63,750 nt of DNA, taken from NCBI GenBank assembly GCA_016098155.1, contig JAAAJB010000134.1, forward strand, positions 437-64,186, written 5' to 3'. Positions 1-12,072 of the stretch are shown here, in pieces. Position 1 is the first letter of the stretch; each line of letters begins with the position of its first letter. The position numbers were made by a program, and so were the translations under genes. This DNA is from Actinomortierella ambigua (lineage: Eukaryota > Mortierellomycota > Mortierellomycetes > Mortierellales > Mortierellaceae). Under the pieces are notes generated by a model. That model did not search any database. It saw nothing but the letters and a program-made list of their open reading frames with translations, and was not told the origin of the DNA.

Positions 1-15
1 AGAGAGGAAGAAAAA

Positions 16-20
<5 letters not shown>

Positions 21-65
<45 letters not shown>

Positions 66-131
66 GAGCGAGAGAAAGAGCGAGAGAAAGAGCGAGCCTA
101 TATAGAAAGTAGAGAGAGAGAGAGGCAAGGC
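21..131. repeat. GA microsatellite and GA-rich low-complexity tract
   Basis: A nearly pure (GA)n run covers about 21-62 and decays into GAAAGAGC-type repeats to about 131. It lies in the 3' flank of the RBM39-like gene. Bases 132-556 hold no reading frame that I can support; they are probably 3' UTR and intergenic sequence. Confidence 0.9.
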
Positions 132-556
132 AAACGGTTTTGCACATCAAAGTAGTCGAGGCAAAGAAAAAAAAAAGAGATGATTATCATCCTCATGGTT
201 TCCGAACCTCTCTTACTCCCTCCTTTTCATCCTCTGCACCTCTGCATGCTTTTTTTCTTCGGTAGTCGCCCGCCTTTTCCCGGGTTCATCCAGATGAAAA
301 CCATGTGAACCTGTGCAAGAGAGAAAGACTAGAAGAAGAGTGACAAGATGGAGAAGAGAAGGAAGAAAACAAACAACAAAAATTGAAAGAGTCGAGGTAA
401 AGCAGGAGATGTAACATGTGCAAAGATGTACAATGTTGTAGTCGAGTGGTTGGCAAAAAAAAAAGTGCTGACAGGTTGTCCGTGTCTCCTCTCAAAGGCG
501 CTTCGTTAACGGCTGGTCTCTCTCTATAGTCTTGGGTTGATGGTGCTTCTCGACTC

Positions 557-3286
557 CTACAAGTTAGCAGCCTTGGGGAAACGAGCGTTATAGAGAATCT
601 CGGGGAAAAACGACGCGACAATCTGTTTACCGGCAAAGAAACGACCTCCGAGCGCCTGAACTGCCGCTGAAGCCGATGCAATGCTGTCAAACTTGAGAAA
701 CACATCGCCTTGAGTCTCCTCTTCAATCTGAATGTGTACAACTTGACCACTCTTCTGAGCCTCGTCCTTGATGTCCTCTGCAAGTTCGGGTGCCCAATTT
801 GCATCCGTTTTACTATGAAGTTATGAATGTATAGAGAAACAAAAGAGGATGAGAGAATGAAAGAAAGAAGAAGAAAAAGATAGAACATGAGTGACTCTGC
901 TGCCCTTTTTTCGTTCCGAAACAAACGCTGTGGTGTCATAGGTACTACGTACTCTTCATCCGAAAACATGTTCTTGAGGAGAACCGCACGCGAGGGGCCG
1001 ACAACCAGAGGTGGCGGACTAGATGAAGAAGAAAAAAAGAGAATGTGTAAATAACTTGAATAGTCGAAGCATAGCATAGGTCGCAGACCGTTCCTGTGCC
1101 AACTTACACAAATGTTGACGCAGCTGCAGTAGGTACAAGGGCCGGGGCAGGGGCGGGGGCAGGAGTCGAGCTGGGTGAAAGGCCAGGCGCAGGCACAGTA
1201 GTAGGAGAGGACTGGGGACTTTCACCACGCGCCATCAGCTTGTGCATAATATCGATGCGTTGTTGGCTGGTGATATGATAACCTGCCGAGTCTATTGGAC
1301 GTCAATGACACAATGTGTTGTTAGTATATGTGTGTTCAATGTCTTGCCAAGGGCATCCGATTGCAGGGATAGGATGTTATTCTTACCACTATCGTCCAAG
1401 CTGATATTATTGTTCGAATCGTGAAAATTGTTGCGATTCTGTTGGTTGTTATGGGCCCCTCTCTCAGTCACCATACCGACTTTAAGCTACAAAAACAACA
1501 CCAAAAAAAAAGGGTCAGTCTCATAGTCCAATACGTATCCGCAGAGAAAAATTGTTCACGTCTTTAATTCTCCTGAAGCATAGTCATGGTAGCACATACC
1601 GGTCTCCCTGCCAGTTCGTATCCGTTCATCTCCTGAAGAGCCACTTTGGCATCCTCTGCATTCCTGTACCTATCATATAAGAAGATGAATCACATAAAAA
1701 GGTGTCAGGATAGCCAATGTAGAAGAATGGAGCGTCTTTTGATGATCATACAAGTGATACGTACTGCACAAAAGCAAAGCCCTTGGACTTTCCAGTCACG
1801 GGGTCCCTATGCAAATTGATAAACTCGATTGGACCAAACGGGTCTAGCACTTCTCTGAGGTCATTCTCGTTCAGGTCAAAGTTAACAGACCCAACGTAGA
1901 GCCGGTGCTGTGAGATGTCGATGGGTGCCGGCTTAGGCTGCTCGGGGACAGGCACCACCTCTTGTTGCCTATATCAAAGGAATGAAAATAATACATATTG
2001 TTAATAGGTCAACCACAACGGAACAACACAACTTTTCGCGATCTACTGAGCCACTGCTTACCCTTCCGCAGCAGCTTGAGCTGCCAATCGGTTCTTTTCA
2101 GACTCTGTGTGCTTGGCGATAACAGGGATACCTAAGATCTTTTGACCTGTCAACGCAATTGCTTTAGCAACCGACTCTTCTTCGTAAAATTCAACGTATC
2201 CGACACTGTAAAGAAAAGGAGAGAGGAGAACAAAAAAAGAAAGGGGTTAATGGGTGGATGTAAGAGCATTGCTAAACAAAGATACTGAAGAGACAGGCAG
2301 CACCATGTCAAATGGACCACTTTTTTTTTAGCTTACCCCTTTGAACGTCCGGTGACACGGTCCTCAATCACACGAGCCGCCCGAACTCGTCCTGCTTGTG
2401 AGAAAAAGTCCTCCAGGTCCGATGGTCGAGCGCGAGCGGATAGCTGCATCACAAACACTGTTCGGCGATCGCAGGAGGCCTCATCCACTGGTGGAGATGG
2501 TGATCTACGGCGACGATGGCGGCTACTGTTGAAGCATTTGTTAAAGTGGAAGTAACACAGGGGGAGAGGTTAAACAATAGAACGTCGTGTGCATTTGATG
2601 ACAAGAAAAAGATAGTGAAAAAAAATGCATACCTGCCGCCACTACGACGAGGTGGGCTTCGTCTACGGGGAGGGGGAGAGCGAGAGCGACTTGAGGGTCG
2701 TCGATAGTCCGAATCACGGTAACGAGCATAGTCTCTCGAGTCCCGGTAGTCGTCTCTGTAGTCTCTATAGAAACGAGGAGAGCGTGAGCGGGAGCGAGAA
2801 CGAGAGCGGCGGAAGTGGCTCCTGCGGCTTCGTGAGTCATCATAGTCTAGCTCTCTAGAATGGCCACGCTCCTTTGAGTAGCCCCGGCCTCTAGACCTGC
2901 TCCGGTCTCTAGAAGAGTATCTGTGTTCTCGCTCATAAGGCGATCGTGAGCGACGACGTTCTCCAGATCTGTGCCGTTCACTGCTTTGGCTAGAGAGAAT
3001 ACATGCAAAAAGAGGATGTTAGGGCATGTACTTACTTCGCAGGATTTGAAGCATCTGATTACGAATCTCATCATACCTTGATCGATATGGATCGTCCATT
3101 TTGCTCGCTGTTTCCTGTTTGCATGGAGAAGAGGTAAAGAAGAGAGAGAGTGATGAGTAAGTGAGTGAGTGAGTAAGATCCACTGATGGAAGTAGATCAA
3201 GTCGAGAGGAGCCGCATGAATGAGCAAGCATGCTATACCTTCCGGTAGGGTGCATCCACCATGGCTTCAATAGTGTCGTAGTTCAT
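557..3286 (-). CDS. RBM39: RBM39/CAPER-alpha-like splicing factor (RS domain + 3 RRMs)
   Basis: Predicted nuclear splicing factor of the RBM39/Rsd1 family, which couples U2AF/SF3b recruitment to 3' splice-site choice. I read eleven exons: 3286-3239, 3114-3077, 2989-2633, 2525-2337, 2205-2062, 1968-1765, 1669-1600, 1486-1387, 1291-1108, 1018-953, 812-557, giving 551 aa with phase kept throughout. The start is chosen because it encodes [16 protein letters not shown], matching the family's diagnostic DIEAMLEAPYKK N-terminus. An Arg/Ser-rich region follows (about residues 30-150). RRM1 is about 168-245 (RTVFVMQL), RRM2 about 280-352 (RLYVGSV, KGFAFVQ) and a third, UHM-type RRM about 453-545 (AVLLKNM, GDVFLKF). 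A Pro/Ala/Ser linker of about 60 residues separates RRM2 from RRM3. Eleven exons in 2.7 kb make it the most intron-dense gene here. It shares a 131-bp divergent promoter with PGS1. Confidence 0.93.
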
Positions 3287-3417
3287 TGGAATTTGAAAAG
3301 AAAGAAATGATGCTGTGCATCATTTTGGAGAGATTATTCACGTGACATAACCGGCCTGTCGGCATCTGTACCTTACTTCTTCGTCGTGCCCCTCCGTTTG
3401 CCCTCTCTATTCCAGCC
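3287..3417. promoter_or_regulatory. Divergent promoter between RBM39-like gene and PGS1
   Basis: Only 131 bp separate the two opposed start codons, so the core promoters and leaders must share this segment. No clear TATA box is visible. Confidence 0.6.
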
Positions 3418-5638
3418 ATGGCAATGACACCCGCGAGAGTATTACTGAGTGGCATGCCGCGGTGCCTTTCCGCGCGGGCAGCTATAGCAGGACGAGTTGC
3501 TCCATGGCTAACCTCACACTCATCACACCGATGCTTCTCTTCCACTTACTCCTCATGGACAGCTGGTGGGGCTGATCAGGAGGTGATCAGCACGACTGTT
3601 GCGAACGAGTATGCCTCCCGAGACATGCAGTTTCTGTACGACTCGAGGCCACATACTCCGTGCTTCATGGTGAATGGCGACAGTGTGCGGCCGTTGCTCA
3701 CGCCTACAGAGTTTTATGAAGAAATCAAGGTACCAAGATACTTTTGGGATGCGCTGTTAGCATTCGTAAGTCTGTCCCTTTCTCCCTTCCTAGATTAAGA
3801 CCAGGTCGCTCCTCTTCCTCTCCTTTTCATTTCCTAGACTCGGATACGCACAGCCAAGAAGTCTGTCACTTTGGTGGCGTTATATGTCGGACATACGGAG
3901 AACGAACTGGTAAGAACCTGGGCTTTGCCTTTCACTGCCTTTCACTGATTGAACGCCACTTACATAGTCCTGTGTATGACTCCCTTACTGTTTCCCGGTT
4001 TAGATCCAAACGCTGGCGGATGCGCTCGAAAGCAATCCCGAGTTGGAGGCTACACTCTTGTTCGATGCGCTTCGAGGCACGCGTGATTCTGGAAAGGGCA
4101 GCTCAGCATCACTTCTTTTGCCCCTGGTGAAGGCTCACCCGGATCGTGTTCGCGTATCCATGTATCACACACCAGACCTGAGCGGGGTCCTCAAGCGCGT
4201 CATGCCGCCGCGGTTCAACGAAGGCATTGGACTACAGCACATGAAGATTTATACTTTTGACGATGCCCTCATTTTGAGTGGGTATGTTTGCACCGACGCG
4301 GGAGTCAATTGTATCTGATGTTGTTGGTGTTGGACACAGTTTGCTCACTCACAAATTTGCCGTGCTACTACTAGAGCCAACTTGAGTCAGGACTACTTCA
4401 CCAACAGACAGGACCGATACATGCTCATCCAGGACAAGGAGGTCACCTCCTACTTTAGAAGTCTTGTGTCGACTGTGAGGTCCTTCTCTTACCAGCTAAA
4501 GCCAAGTACTTCAGCGCAATACGCTCTGGAGTTAGATCCACATGTGCCCGATCCTGTCAAGGATTGCAGGCAGTTTAGGCGGTATGGCCTGCAAAGAGTG
4601 CGGTCGTTTCTCAAAACATGGTCGACGCATCGCATATCACCCCTCGAAAGCTCGTGTGATACGGCCTTGTTTCCATTGATCCAGATGGGACCCTTGGGAA
4701 TCCGGCAAGATGAGCGTGTCACTCTGTCGATGTTGGATCGCTCACTCCACCATGGACGGGTTGATCAAGGGCTCTCCCACATGTTTATTACTTCGGGTTA
4801 CTTTAATTTCGAGGAGCAATATAGCCAGACGATTGTTTCCGCAAGTACTTCCAAGGTCACACTCATTGCAGCATCTCCGGAGGTAGGCAGCCTATTTTTT
4901 TTTTCGGGTCGAAGAGCACAGTAGAACTGGAAACATAATGACAAACGATACGCATTTTGCTTTTCAACTTTCAATGCACGTAGGCGAATGGATTCTTCAA
5001 GTCGAAGGGCATCTCGAAGTATGTCCCAGATGTGTACACATTGATCGAAAGACGGTTTTTCGAGACGGCCCGGAAGCTGGGGAACGAGGCGCGGGTCAAG
5101 ATTGAGGAGTACAGGCGAGGTGGATGGACGTATCATGCGAAAGGTTAGTCCGAGATGTGCCGATTAATCACGAATATTGTCTGTGGTACTATCGGTACGT
5201 GATTACTCACCACTTGGATTGCGGGCAAAATTTTTTGTTTGTCCTAGGTCTTTGGATCTACCCACCCCAGTCCCGAGTGCCAGTGGTCTCCACCATTGGA
5301 TCACCCAACTTTGGATATCGATCTCTCGTGCGCGACCTCGAAGCTCAGCTGTTTGTTGTCACCAAGAACCCGTCGCTTCAAGAAAAGCTGGATAAGGTGG
5401 GAACCTGCTCGTCGAGAACGCATCCGCCTATTATATTGCTATGTTCTATCATCATTACCCTGACCGGGACAGCTGACTCTTCCATCAACGATTCTCTCTT
5501 TGCACTAATGACTTTTAGGAGCTTGCCAGTCTGAGGCAGCATACCACAGCTGTAACAGATGCTACCTTCCAAGCACCTGACCGAGCTGTTGCCAACTGGG
5601 TCAAGGGGGCTAGCCGGGTGATTCGATCAATGTTCTAG
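3418..5638 (+). CDS. PGS1: Phosphatidylglycerophosphate synthase, mitochondrial (PLD superfamily)
   Basis: Makes phosphatidylglycerol phosphate from CDP-diacylglycerol and glycerol-3-phosphate, the committed step to cardiolipin at the mitochondrial inner membrane. Seven exons: 3418-3729, 3838-3909, 4004-4281, 4375-4882, 4984-5143, 5248-5396, 5519-5638, giving 532 aa. The N-terminus is rich in Arg, Ser and Ala without acidic residues (MAMTPARVLL...), as expected for a mitochondrial presequence. Two HxK(x)4D-type catalytic motifs are present: HMKIYTFDD (about residue 208), followed by a GANLSQDYF segment, and HAKGLWIYP (about residue 443), with GSPNFGYRS after it. The order and spacing match Pgs1/PGS1 and distinguish it from cardiolipin synthase. 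Length fits the family. Confidence 0.95.
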
Positions 5639-5936
5639 CGAGCGATTTCTCGTGTCCGCCCAAAGTCCGCGCATCGGCCAACCTATTGTATCTCATGACG
5701 GAAGGCGGCATGCACAGAGATACAACACGGAAAAGCTATGCACAAGGCATGCACAAAACTATCTGGCTAATATGCCTACTATCTAGTGCCGAAATAAAAC
5801 AGCTAAAACGCCAATCTTCACGATCCACCCGGCTCATCTTGCTCAACATTCTCGCCCGCCTGTCTCATGCGGCAGCTGCAAGAGGCTGCATGACAGCTTT
5901 TGTTTTCACGGATTAGTTGTGAAAAACCTCAAAAGT

Positions 5937-7110
5937 CTATAGTCCAGTTTCTCCAGGCCCCAGCCCAGGCTTAAGCAGCAGCAGCGATGAGCCAGCAGTA
6001 CGTGCTTGCCCCAAGTTGATCCCTATGATCCCGGGATTCTTGCCTGGGCATCTGAAGAGTCGCAAAACGTCATCACAAGACCCGATGAAAGCAAGGATGG
6101 TAGCATCATCGGGGCGGCAATTTCAGATCTTCTTGACGTCTTCGGAAGACTTGACCACATTACGAACTTCTGATAGGTATTGGTGGGTGCCGCCAAGTGT
6201 AGAGATCCAAGAGCTCGGCATCCTCTCATCCGGTAGCCTGCGGAGCCGCGCCGCGAGAGGCTCATGGAGCTTAAAGGCACCAAACTGCAAAAGGTGGCCG
6301 TCCGACTTTAATGTCCCATTTAGGACGTACCCGTGTTCATGATAGGTGGTGGCATTAAAGTCGGGGTGAGCGAGAGTTAGCAGGTGCTGCCTTATGTCGG
6401 CAATGGTCATGCTTATTGTTGATTTCCCGTATCCTATGACATCCTTGACTGCAATGTTCTGTGAACGGCCCACGTCAGTCACGAAAGTGGTGAGAGTGGA
6501 TCGCGGTGTTATGGTCGTGGACCAATTAACGGTGTCAATTTGAACGAGGATGATTGGAGGATCCGAAAAATAGCCATCGTCCTTGAGCATCGTCCCTGAC
6601 TCTTTATCAGCCTTTGCTGTTTGTGTGACCGACGGGCCTCCAGATCGTACTGACTGTCTCGTACCCCAGGAAATCAGTCACGAGATACGACAACATCGGT
6701 TACCAGGGAGCCTCTGGCTATGGCGGGGTCAGCTTCAGTGTGGCACAGTATCGCCTCGTATCCCTCTTCACGAGGTAGTTTACAAGTGCTTGTCGATCGC
6801 CAAAGCTCCAGTGGAACGAACTATCGATAGCTTTGTCGCATGACTGGAAATGCTGCCGACTAACCCGCTTGATTGTCTGAATGCCACTCTTGAGAAAGTC
6901 CAAGTGCTTGTTGGCAGTCTCCACAGCTTTCTGTCGCTGAATCTAACGGAGCTCGTGCGAATTTTGCTTCTCTGCTGCAGGCTCGCCATCGATGTAGAGT
7001 ACCGGTTGGTCCTTCCTCCCCATACTCGCCACAATCTTCTCCAGTGTTTGATGTACGAGCGTCTTGCCAGGAGAACGCGTGTAAGCCCAGCGAATGCTTG
7101 TGAAAATGCC
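5937..7110 (-). pseudogene. Decayed XPG/FEN1-like nuclease gene of a probable mobile-element family
   Basis: Reading the minus strand, coding-like segments run in order but are broken by several stops and frame changes. Near 7110-6745 are SPGKTLVHQTLEKIVASMG, VLYIDGEPAAEKQNSHEL (then TAG) and a continuing helical block. Next comes YETVSTIWRPVG (about 6660), which resembles the XPG-I region of FEN1-like proteins. An open block at 6590-6123 contains SDGHLLQFGAFKLHE. Finally a segment with IIGINLGQARTAGSS ends at 5937-5939. The VLYIDGxPxxEK piece resembles an XPG-N beta strand. The GI(N/D)LGQ piece resembles a RuvC/RNase H-fold first strand, with Asn where a catalytic Asp would be expected. I infer a fungal FEN1-like element gene and cannot name the family. 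It has no intact reading frame. Confidence 0.6.
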
Positions 7111-7561
7111 CAGCGACCGTCAACGCGGATCCTGCTTCGTGGTGGTCCTGTAAACCTAGCCCCCGCCCATCACTAATCAGGTGACGTCAGTTAGGGGGAC
7201 TTGAAAGTAGTCACGGAAAAAAAATCGACCAACAATAGAAGCAACAACACTCATTCCGTCCAAGCACCCCATTCAACCATTGTCCTTCCTTCTCTCGTCC
7301 TTCTCTCTTTCTACCCTTGCCGTCTTTTTGTTCCGTCTCTCCGCCCTTTCCTTCACGTTCCTCCTCCTTCCACGCTTGAATTGCGTCTCATTTCTCACCT
7401 CGATTCACGTCGTGTCTCCGCCCCCATCCGCAGACACTAAACTTAGCCCCAGCCTTTCGCATTTCTCGCACTCCAGCTCACCGCGCTAAACCTCCCACCT
7501 TCCCTTCTCCTCTCTCTATTTTTTTTCCTCTCTTTTTTTTTTCCACGTCCTTTATTCCAAC
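7111..7561 (+). promoter_or_regulatory. eIF4E promoter and pyrimidine-rich 5' leader
   Basis: From about 7265 to the start codon the plus strand is strongly C/T-rich, with repeated CTC, TTC and CCTCC blocks and poly-T runs just before the ATG. This pattern recurs upstream of most genes in the window. Nothing else is recognised. Confidence 0.5.
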
Positions 7562-9132
7562 ATGGCTCAGAATGACCACCTCGCTGTCCCCACTGGCGAT
7601 AGCCAATATGTCACGGTCTTCAATGATCCCGTCAACTTCAATGCCAAGCACCCTCTGAACAACGCGTGGACGTTGTGGTTCGATAACCCTGGCAAGAAGG
7701 CCAATGACAAGAACTGGATGCAATCGCTCAAGGAGCTCATTACCTTCGACACGGTTGAGGACTTTTGGGGGTACGTATTAAGGCCGCAGGATTTTTTTTT
7801 TCTGTGCGTCTTTTCGGGAGAGGGGAGGTGCGACCCTTTGTTGGTATTCTCCCGTGTCCGTGCCTCTTTCCCACCTTCCTCTGCTCACCCCCCCTCTTCC
7901 CCCTTTTCGTAAACACACACAACACAACATCACACACGATTGGGACAGTAGTGGCACATCTCTACTATTTCGGTTGCTGCGGTTTTCTTTTGTTGTCTCT
8001 CTTTCTCTCTGTTTCTGTGGTCCACGTATTTGTTATGCGCTGAACGAGTGTCTCTTCTTACTCTCTTCCTGGATCTCGGTCTGCTACGGCGCGAGGTATT
8101 CATGCCTCTATTTTATTGTGGATGATACCAATGCGCAGTGTCGAGGGGAATGGGGTGGAGAAGTAAAGAATATTGGACCTTTGCCACTTGATTCTTTTTT
8201 CTTTGAGATCCTTGTGGTGATTGGAGGAACTTTTGACTTGGAAATTCGGCCTTTTTCAAATTTATCCTATCTTGCACTGGTGTGAAAGCAAAGAGAGGGG
8301 GAATGAAGCATCGACTCTTTTTGCCTGAGAGAACTTGTCCCTGACTAATCCCTTTTGCTTCCATTCCTTTCCCACTCATGCATAACTTAGGGTGTACAAC
8401 AACGTTGTGAAGACCGATCAGCTGGCGATTGGTTCCAACTACCACCTGTTCAAGCAGGGCGTCAAGCCCATGTGGGAGGATGAGGCCAACGCCCACGGCG
8501 GAAAGTGGAGCATTCAGCTGCCAAGGAACAAGACGATTGCTGATATTGACAGGATTTGGCTGTATACTGTAAGGAGTTGTGTTACTGTTATTGACAATAC
8601 TGGTTGTTTTTTCTTTTTACTCGTTGGTTGATTTCCCGTGGACCCATTTTTTTTCGTTTGGATGGTTGAACCTTATTGATCACAAAAAACCATTGTGATT
8701 GACCTTTTTGTTTCTTTGATAATGGATCTCTCACCTCCGATAGATGCTGGCATGTATCGGCGAAGCCTTTGAGTCTGAGAGCGAGATCTGTGGAGCCGTG
8801 GTCTCTGTGCGCAAGGCCTTTTTCAGGATAGCATTGTGGACTCGCTCCTCTGACAAGGAGAGTGTTGCCATGGCCATCGGGTAAGTTGCTTGCCCCCTGA
8901 GACCCTTTGTGCAGATCTTGATTTCTGTTGTACACTACACAACATGAGAAGACGCACACCCGTGTCACCGCTCAAGAAACAGAGTTTAGGACAATTCCCT
9001 CATGCCAAGTATGCCATCCATGCATTCTTCTCACTTCATAGACGTACCTTGAAGCAGTCGGCTGGCCTCCATGGCGAACTCGAGTTTACACCCCACCACG
9101 AGACAAAGACCAGCCAGAAGTGGGTCGTGTAA
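7562..9132 (+). CDS. EIF4E: Translation initiation factor eIF4E (mRNA cap-binding)
   Basis: Binds the m7G cap and recruits eIF4G in the cytosol. Four exons: 7562-7770, 8391-8568, 8744-8880, 9042-9132, giving 204 aa. Family landmarks are in order: HPLNNAWTLWFDNP, DTVEDFWGVYNNV (eIF4G/4E-BP-binding helix), GVKPMWEDEANAHGGKW (cap-stacking Trp with following Glu) and WLYTMLACIGEAF. The fourth exon adds RTLKQSAGL and a C-terminal TSQKWVV in place of the usual TKNRFVV. The first intron (620 bp) is long for this locus. The start follows a poly-T and CCAACATGG context. It is convergent with the coiled-coil gene. Confidence 0.95.
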
Positions 9133-9828
9133 GCAAAGTCACCAACTTGCAGCAACACACCCTTTGCAGTGTCCCCTCGCCCTCTCCCAATCTTTTTTCA
9201 TGTCGTCCTATCCTCTCCACCACCATCGCCGCCATCCAACAACATACAAATCTATTCGCATACCTGAAGTGTTGCTGATGCAAAGCAGGACCGGGGGAAA
9301 AAAAGCAATTGCCGTCGTCATATCACCATCATCCACATCAACAGGCTATTGAATTGTTGTCACCATCACCAAACCCTTTTCTGTCATCAGCAACTGATAC
9401 GCACACTCTCTCGGACCTCGGCCCTGTTCTTTTCCCCTCCTCTTTTTTCCCATCCACTGGATTCGAGAGGTGGAAAAAGGCAATTCCTATCCACCTCCTC
9501 CCTGTTTCTTTTTTCATTGTTCTGTTTCTTTTCTGCTTTTCTCTCTCTCTCTCAGTCTCTCTCTCTCTCTCTTTTTTTTTCTCATTCATTCATAGTTAGC
9601 ATAGAGTACGAAAAATTCCATTCTCTTTCACTTCCTTCTACCTTGTACGCTACCTCTCTTTTCTTCTCCCCACACAGACCGTTGCACAGCCCCCCTTTTC
9701 CTTTGTTTTCTTCCGTTAGTAGTTTGTTCAAAGTCGCACATAATGTCGAAAAAAATACAACAACAACAAAAAAAAAACTCAACAGTACTGTCTGCTTCTT
9801 ATTGTTGTTTGGTGTATTGAAAACAAAT
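9133..9828. other. Convergent intergenic region (3' UTRs of eIF4E and coiled-coil gene)
   Basis: Plus-strand C/T-rich sequence with a CTCTCT microsatellite at about 9540-9580 and A-rich stretches near 9750-9780. Open frames here are low-complexity Ser/Leu/Phe translations of the repeats. I see no gene. Confidence 0.6.
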
Positions 9829-11699
9829 TTAAGCGAGTCCGCTCAATCCTTGCAACTGCTGTAACTGAAGCTCAAGTTCACGGATCCGATTGCGCTGATG
9901 CAGGAGCTCAAACTCGGCTTGGCTGCCACGCTCCTCGGCCACGATGGCCTCCTGGTGCTTTTCTACATAGCGCTTCATAGCCTCATCCGCCTTTTCGCCC
10001 AGCATCTTTTCGCGCGTCACTGCGGCCTCGAGCACAACACTTAGCTCTTCCTCGGCATTTGCAATTCGTCGCTCAAAGATTTGTTCCATCTTCATCAGCT
10101 ATTACAAGTCAAAAATATATGATAAAATGGGAGACTAGAAGTAAGTATGTACGATCAATTAAAAGATTACCCACACACGTGAAGGTTACTCATTCTCACA
10201 CTCGTTCCCTCTTCCTCATTTCGCTATTATTTCTTCTTCTTCTTCTTCTTCTTCCTTACCAGAGCATCCGCCGTCTTTTCTTCGACCATCTCGGCCGCCG
10301 TCTGATACGTCTGGAGGCGCTGCTCCAGGTCCACGATCTTTGCCTGGCGTTGCTGGATCTTGTCCTGCAAGACCACCACAGCCTCTGGCCCAAGGTTTTT
10401 TTGCAGATCGTCTATCAGCTTTCGACACTCCTTCAAGAGCTCGAGATTCTCGCCATAGTCTGCCAACAGCAATGCCCGCTTCGCCTCCAGCGCCTCTTGC
10501 TTCGTCACGGGCGTGTCTGTGCTCTCTGTTTTGATTGCTACAGATGTTGCTGTCGCGGTCGCTGTCCTGATGGCCACTGTAGCAGAAGTGGTAGACATGG
10601 AAAGGCGGCCATTGGCCACTGGCGATGGGTGCGGCCGAGGAGGTGGCGATGACGATGACGACTGTTGTCGCTGCTGCTGTGGTGACCGTCCATGACCCTG
10701 CTGGAGTCCCACTGCCATCCCATCTTCTTCTTCTTCTTCCTCCTCCTTCACATACACATCCATCGCAGCTTTGGTCAGGGTCTCCTCCACCTTTTTACGG
10801 CGCTCGAGAGCTTCCTGTTCAACCTGCTGCTTCTTGTTCTCGAAATCAAGGCGGGCATGTTCCTGTCGTTGGATCTGCTCTTCAAGCGACTGCCAGGTCT
10901 GATCCAGAATCGCCATCGTTTGTTTTGTTTCCTCGAGATCGGCCTTGGCCACATCACGGTCCTGTATCTGTCGCTCCAAGAGTTGCTGCTGCTGTTGTTT
11001 CCGTGATTGCGCTGCTTCATGGGCTTGCTTCCGTTGCCGCCGTCGATCATTGTGCTCCTGGTGCAGCTGCGCCATCTCGACATGTGTGGTGTTGATGTGC
11101 CGTGACAGCTCGTAGAGAAGGTCTCGGTGTTGATTGATCGCCCGTTCCAGCGCTTGGATGTGCTCGAGATCCGATGTGTCGTCGTCTATCAGAGGCGTCT
11201 CAGAGAGAATGCGTCGCGCGTTGGCAATGCAGTCCTCGATCGAGATCTGCGGCGAGGCGGAAGTTGGTGTCGATGTGGTGGTTGTGGTCCTTTTGCCAAG
11301 GGGTTTGTGTGCTGAACTGGACTCTGGTGTCCCCTTGTTATTCTATGAAGTGTCGTGGAATTAATTGAGCGTTAGACAGGGGCAAGTGAGGTGTATGCCA
11401 TGCTAATGGGAAGGAAGCAGGGGAGGGTGAGCAAGAAATAAAGCGGTACCGTGGCTGGAGAGGAGGTGGCCTTGGAGGTATCCGAGGCTGCAGTTCTTGG
11501 GATAGTTTTCGGTCTCTATCATGGCATGGTAAGCGAAGCAAAGAGGAAGGTCAAGATGCTGTGCGTGTTGAGAGACTTGTTGGTGGCGTGAGCTAGCAAG
11601 AGGGGACATGGGGGGGGTGTCATTATGGAGTTGTGCATGTCATACCTTGAGGTGGCCCTCTTCAGAGCGAGGAGTGTCACTATCTGTTTTCCTGTCCAT
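9829..11699 (-). CDS. Coiled-coil protein of unknown function
   Basis: Four exons: 11699-11646, 11515-11450, 11342-10260, 10098-9829, giving 490 aa, all in phase. The start encodes MDRKTDSDTPRSEEGHLK. Residues 1-75 are Ser/Thr/Pro-rich. From about 75 to 240 there are long heptad-like helices (EHIQALERAINQHRDLL, KQQQQQLLERQIQDRD). An acidic run (EEEEEEEED) and a Ser/Pro/Gln linker follow. A second coiled coil spans about 310-480, ending in Leu/Gln-rich heptads (IRELELQLQQLQGLSGLA). No catalytic or membrane motif is visible. The layout is reminiscent of kinetochore, spindle-pole or cytoskeletal scaffolds, but I do not recognise the family. It shares a 373-bp divergent promoter with the AMPK beta gene. 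Confidence 0.75.
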
Positions 11700-12072
11700 G
11701 GCTGTGTATGTGAGTGTCTTTGAATTAGCTGTATGTGTTGGAGGTGAATGGGGAGTGAGTAATGTGAGAACAAGGAAAACGCGTATTTCGTTCAGTCAAG
11801 TTTGTTGTTGTTGGTTGAACTATTTCTCACTGTTTTTTTTCTCAATTGAAATCAGATACTGGGAGTGAGTATTCCGACTTGCTTGTCCCACCCCCCACCC
11901 CCCAAAAAAACCTTTTGCAATAGAGAAGTCGATGCATTCTCTTTTCTTTTGCATTACCCTCCTACCCAACAACTCCTCTCTCCACTCCACTCACTCTCTT
12001 CTTCTTCTTGTGCACTCTACTCTTACCCTGCACCTCATCCTCATTTAGACACGGCATAGCACACCTTCTCCC
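11700..12072. promoter_or_regulatory. Divergent promoter: coiled-coil gene / AMPK beta
   Basis: 373 bp between opposed starts. The AMPK-beta-proximal half (about 11940-12060) is C/T-rich on the plus strand and contains a (CTT)n run. A run of C and A (about 11887-11910) marks the middle. Confidence 0.5.

Noticed and set aside
9349..9864. 171-residue plus-strand frame between eIF4E and the coiled-coil gene
   Set aside because: Ser/Leu/Phe low complexity from CT repeats, overlapping the end of the opposed coiled-coil gene.
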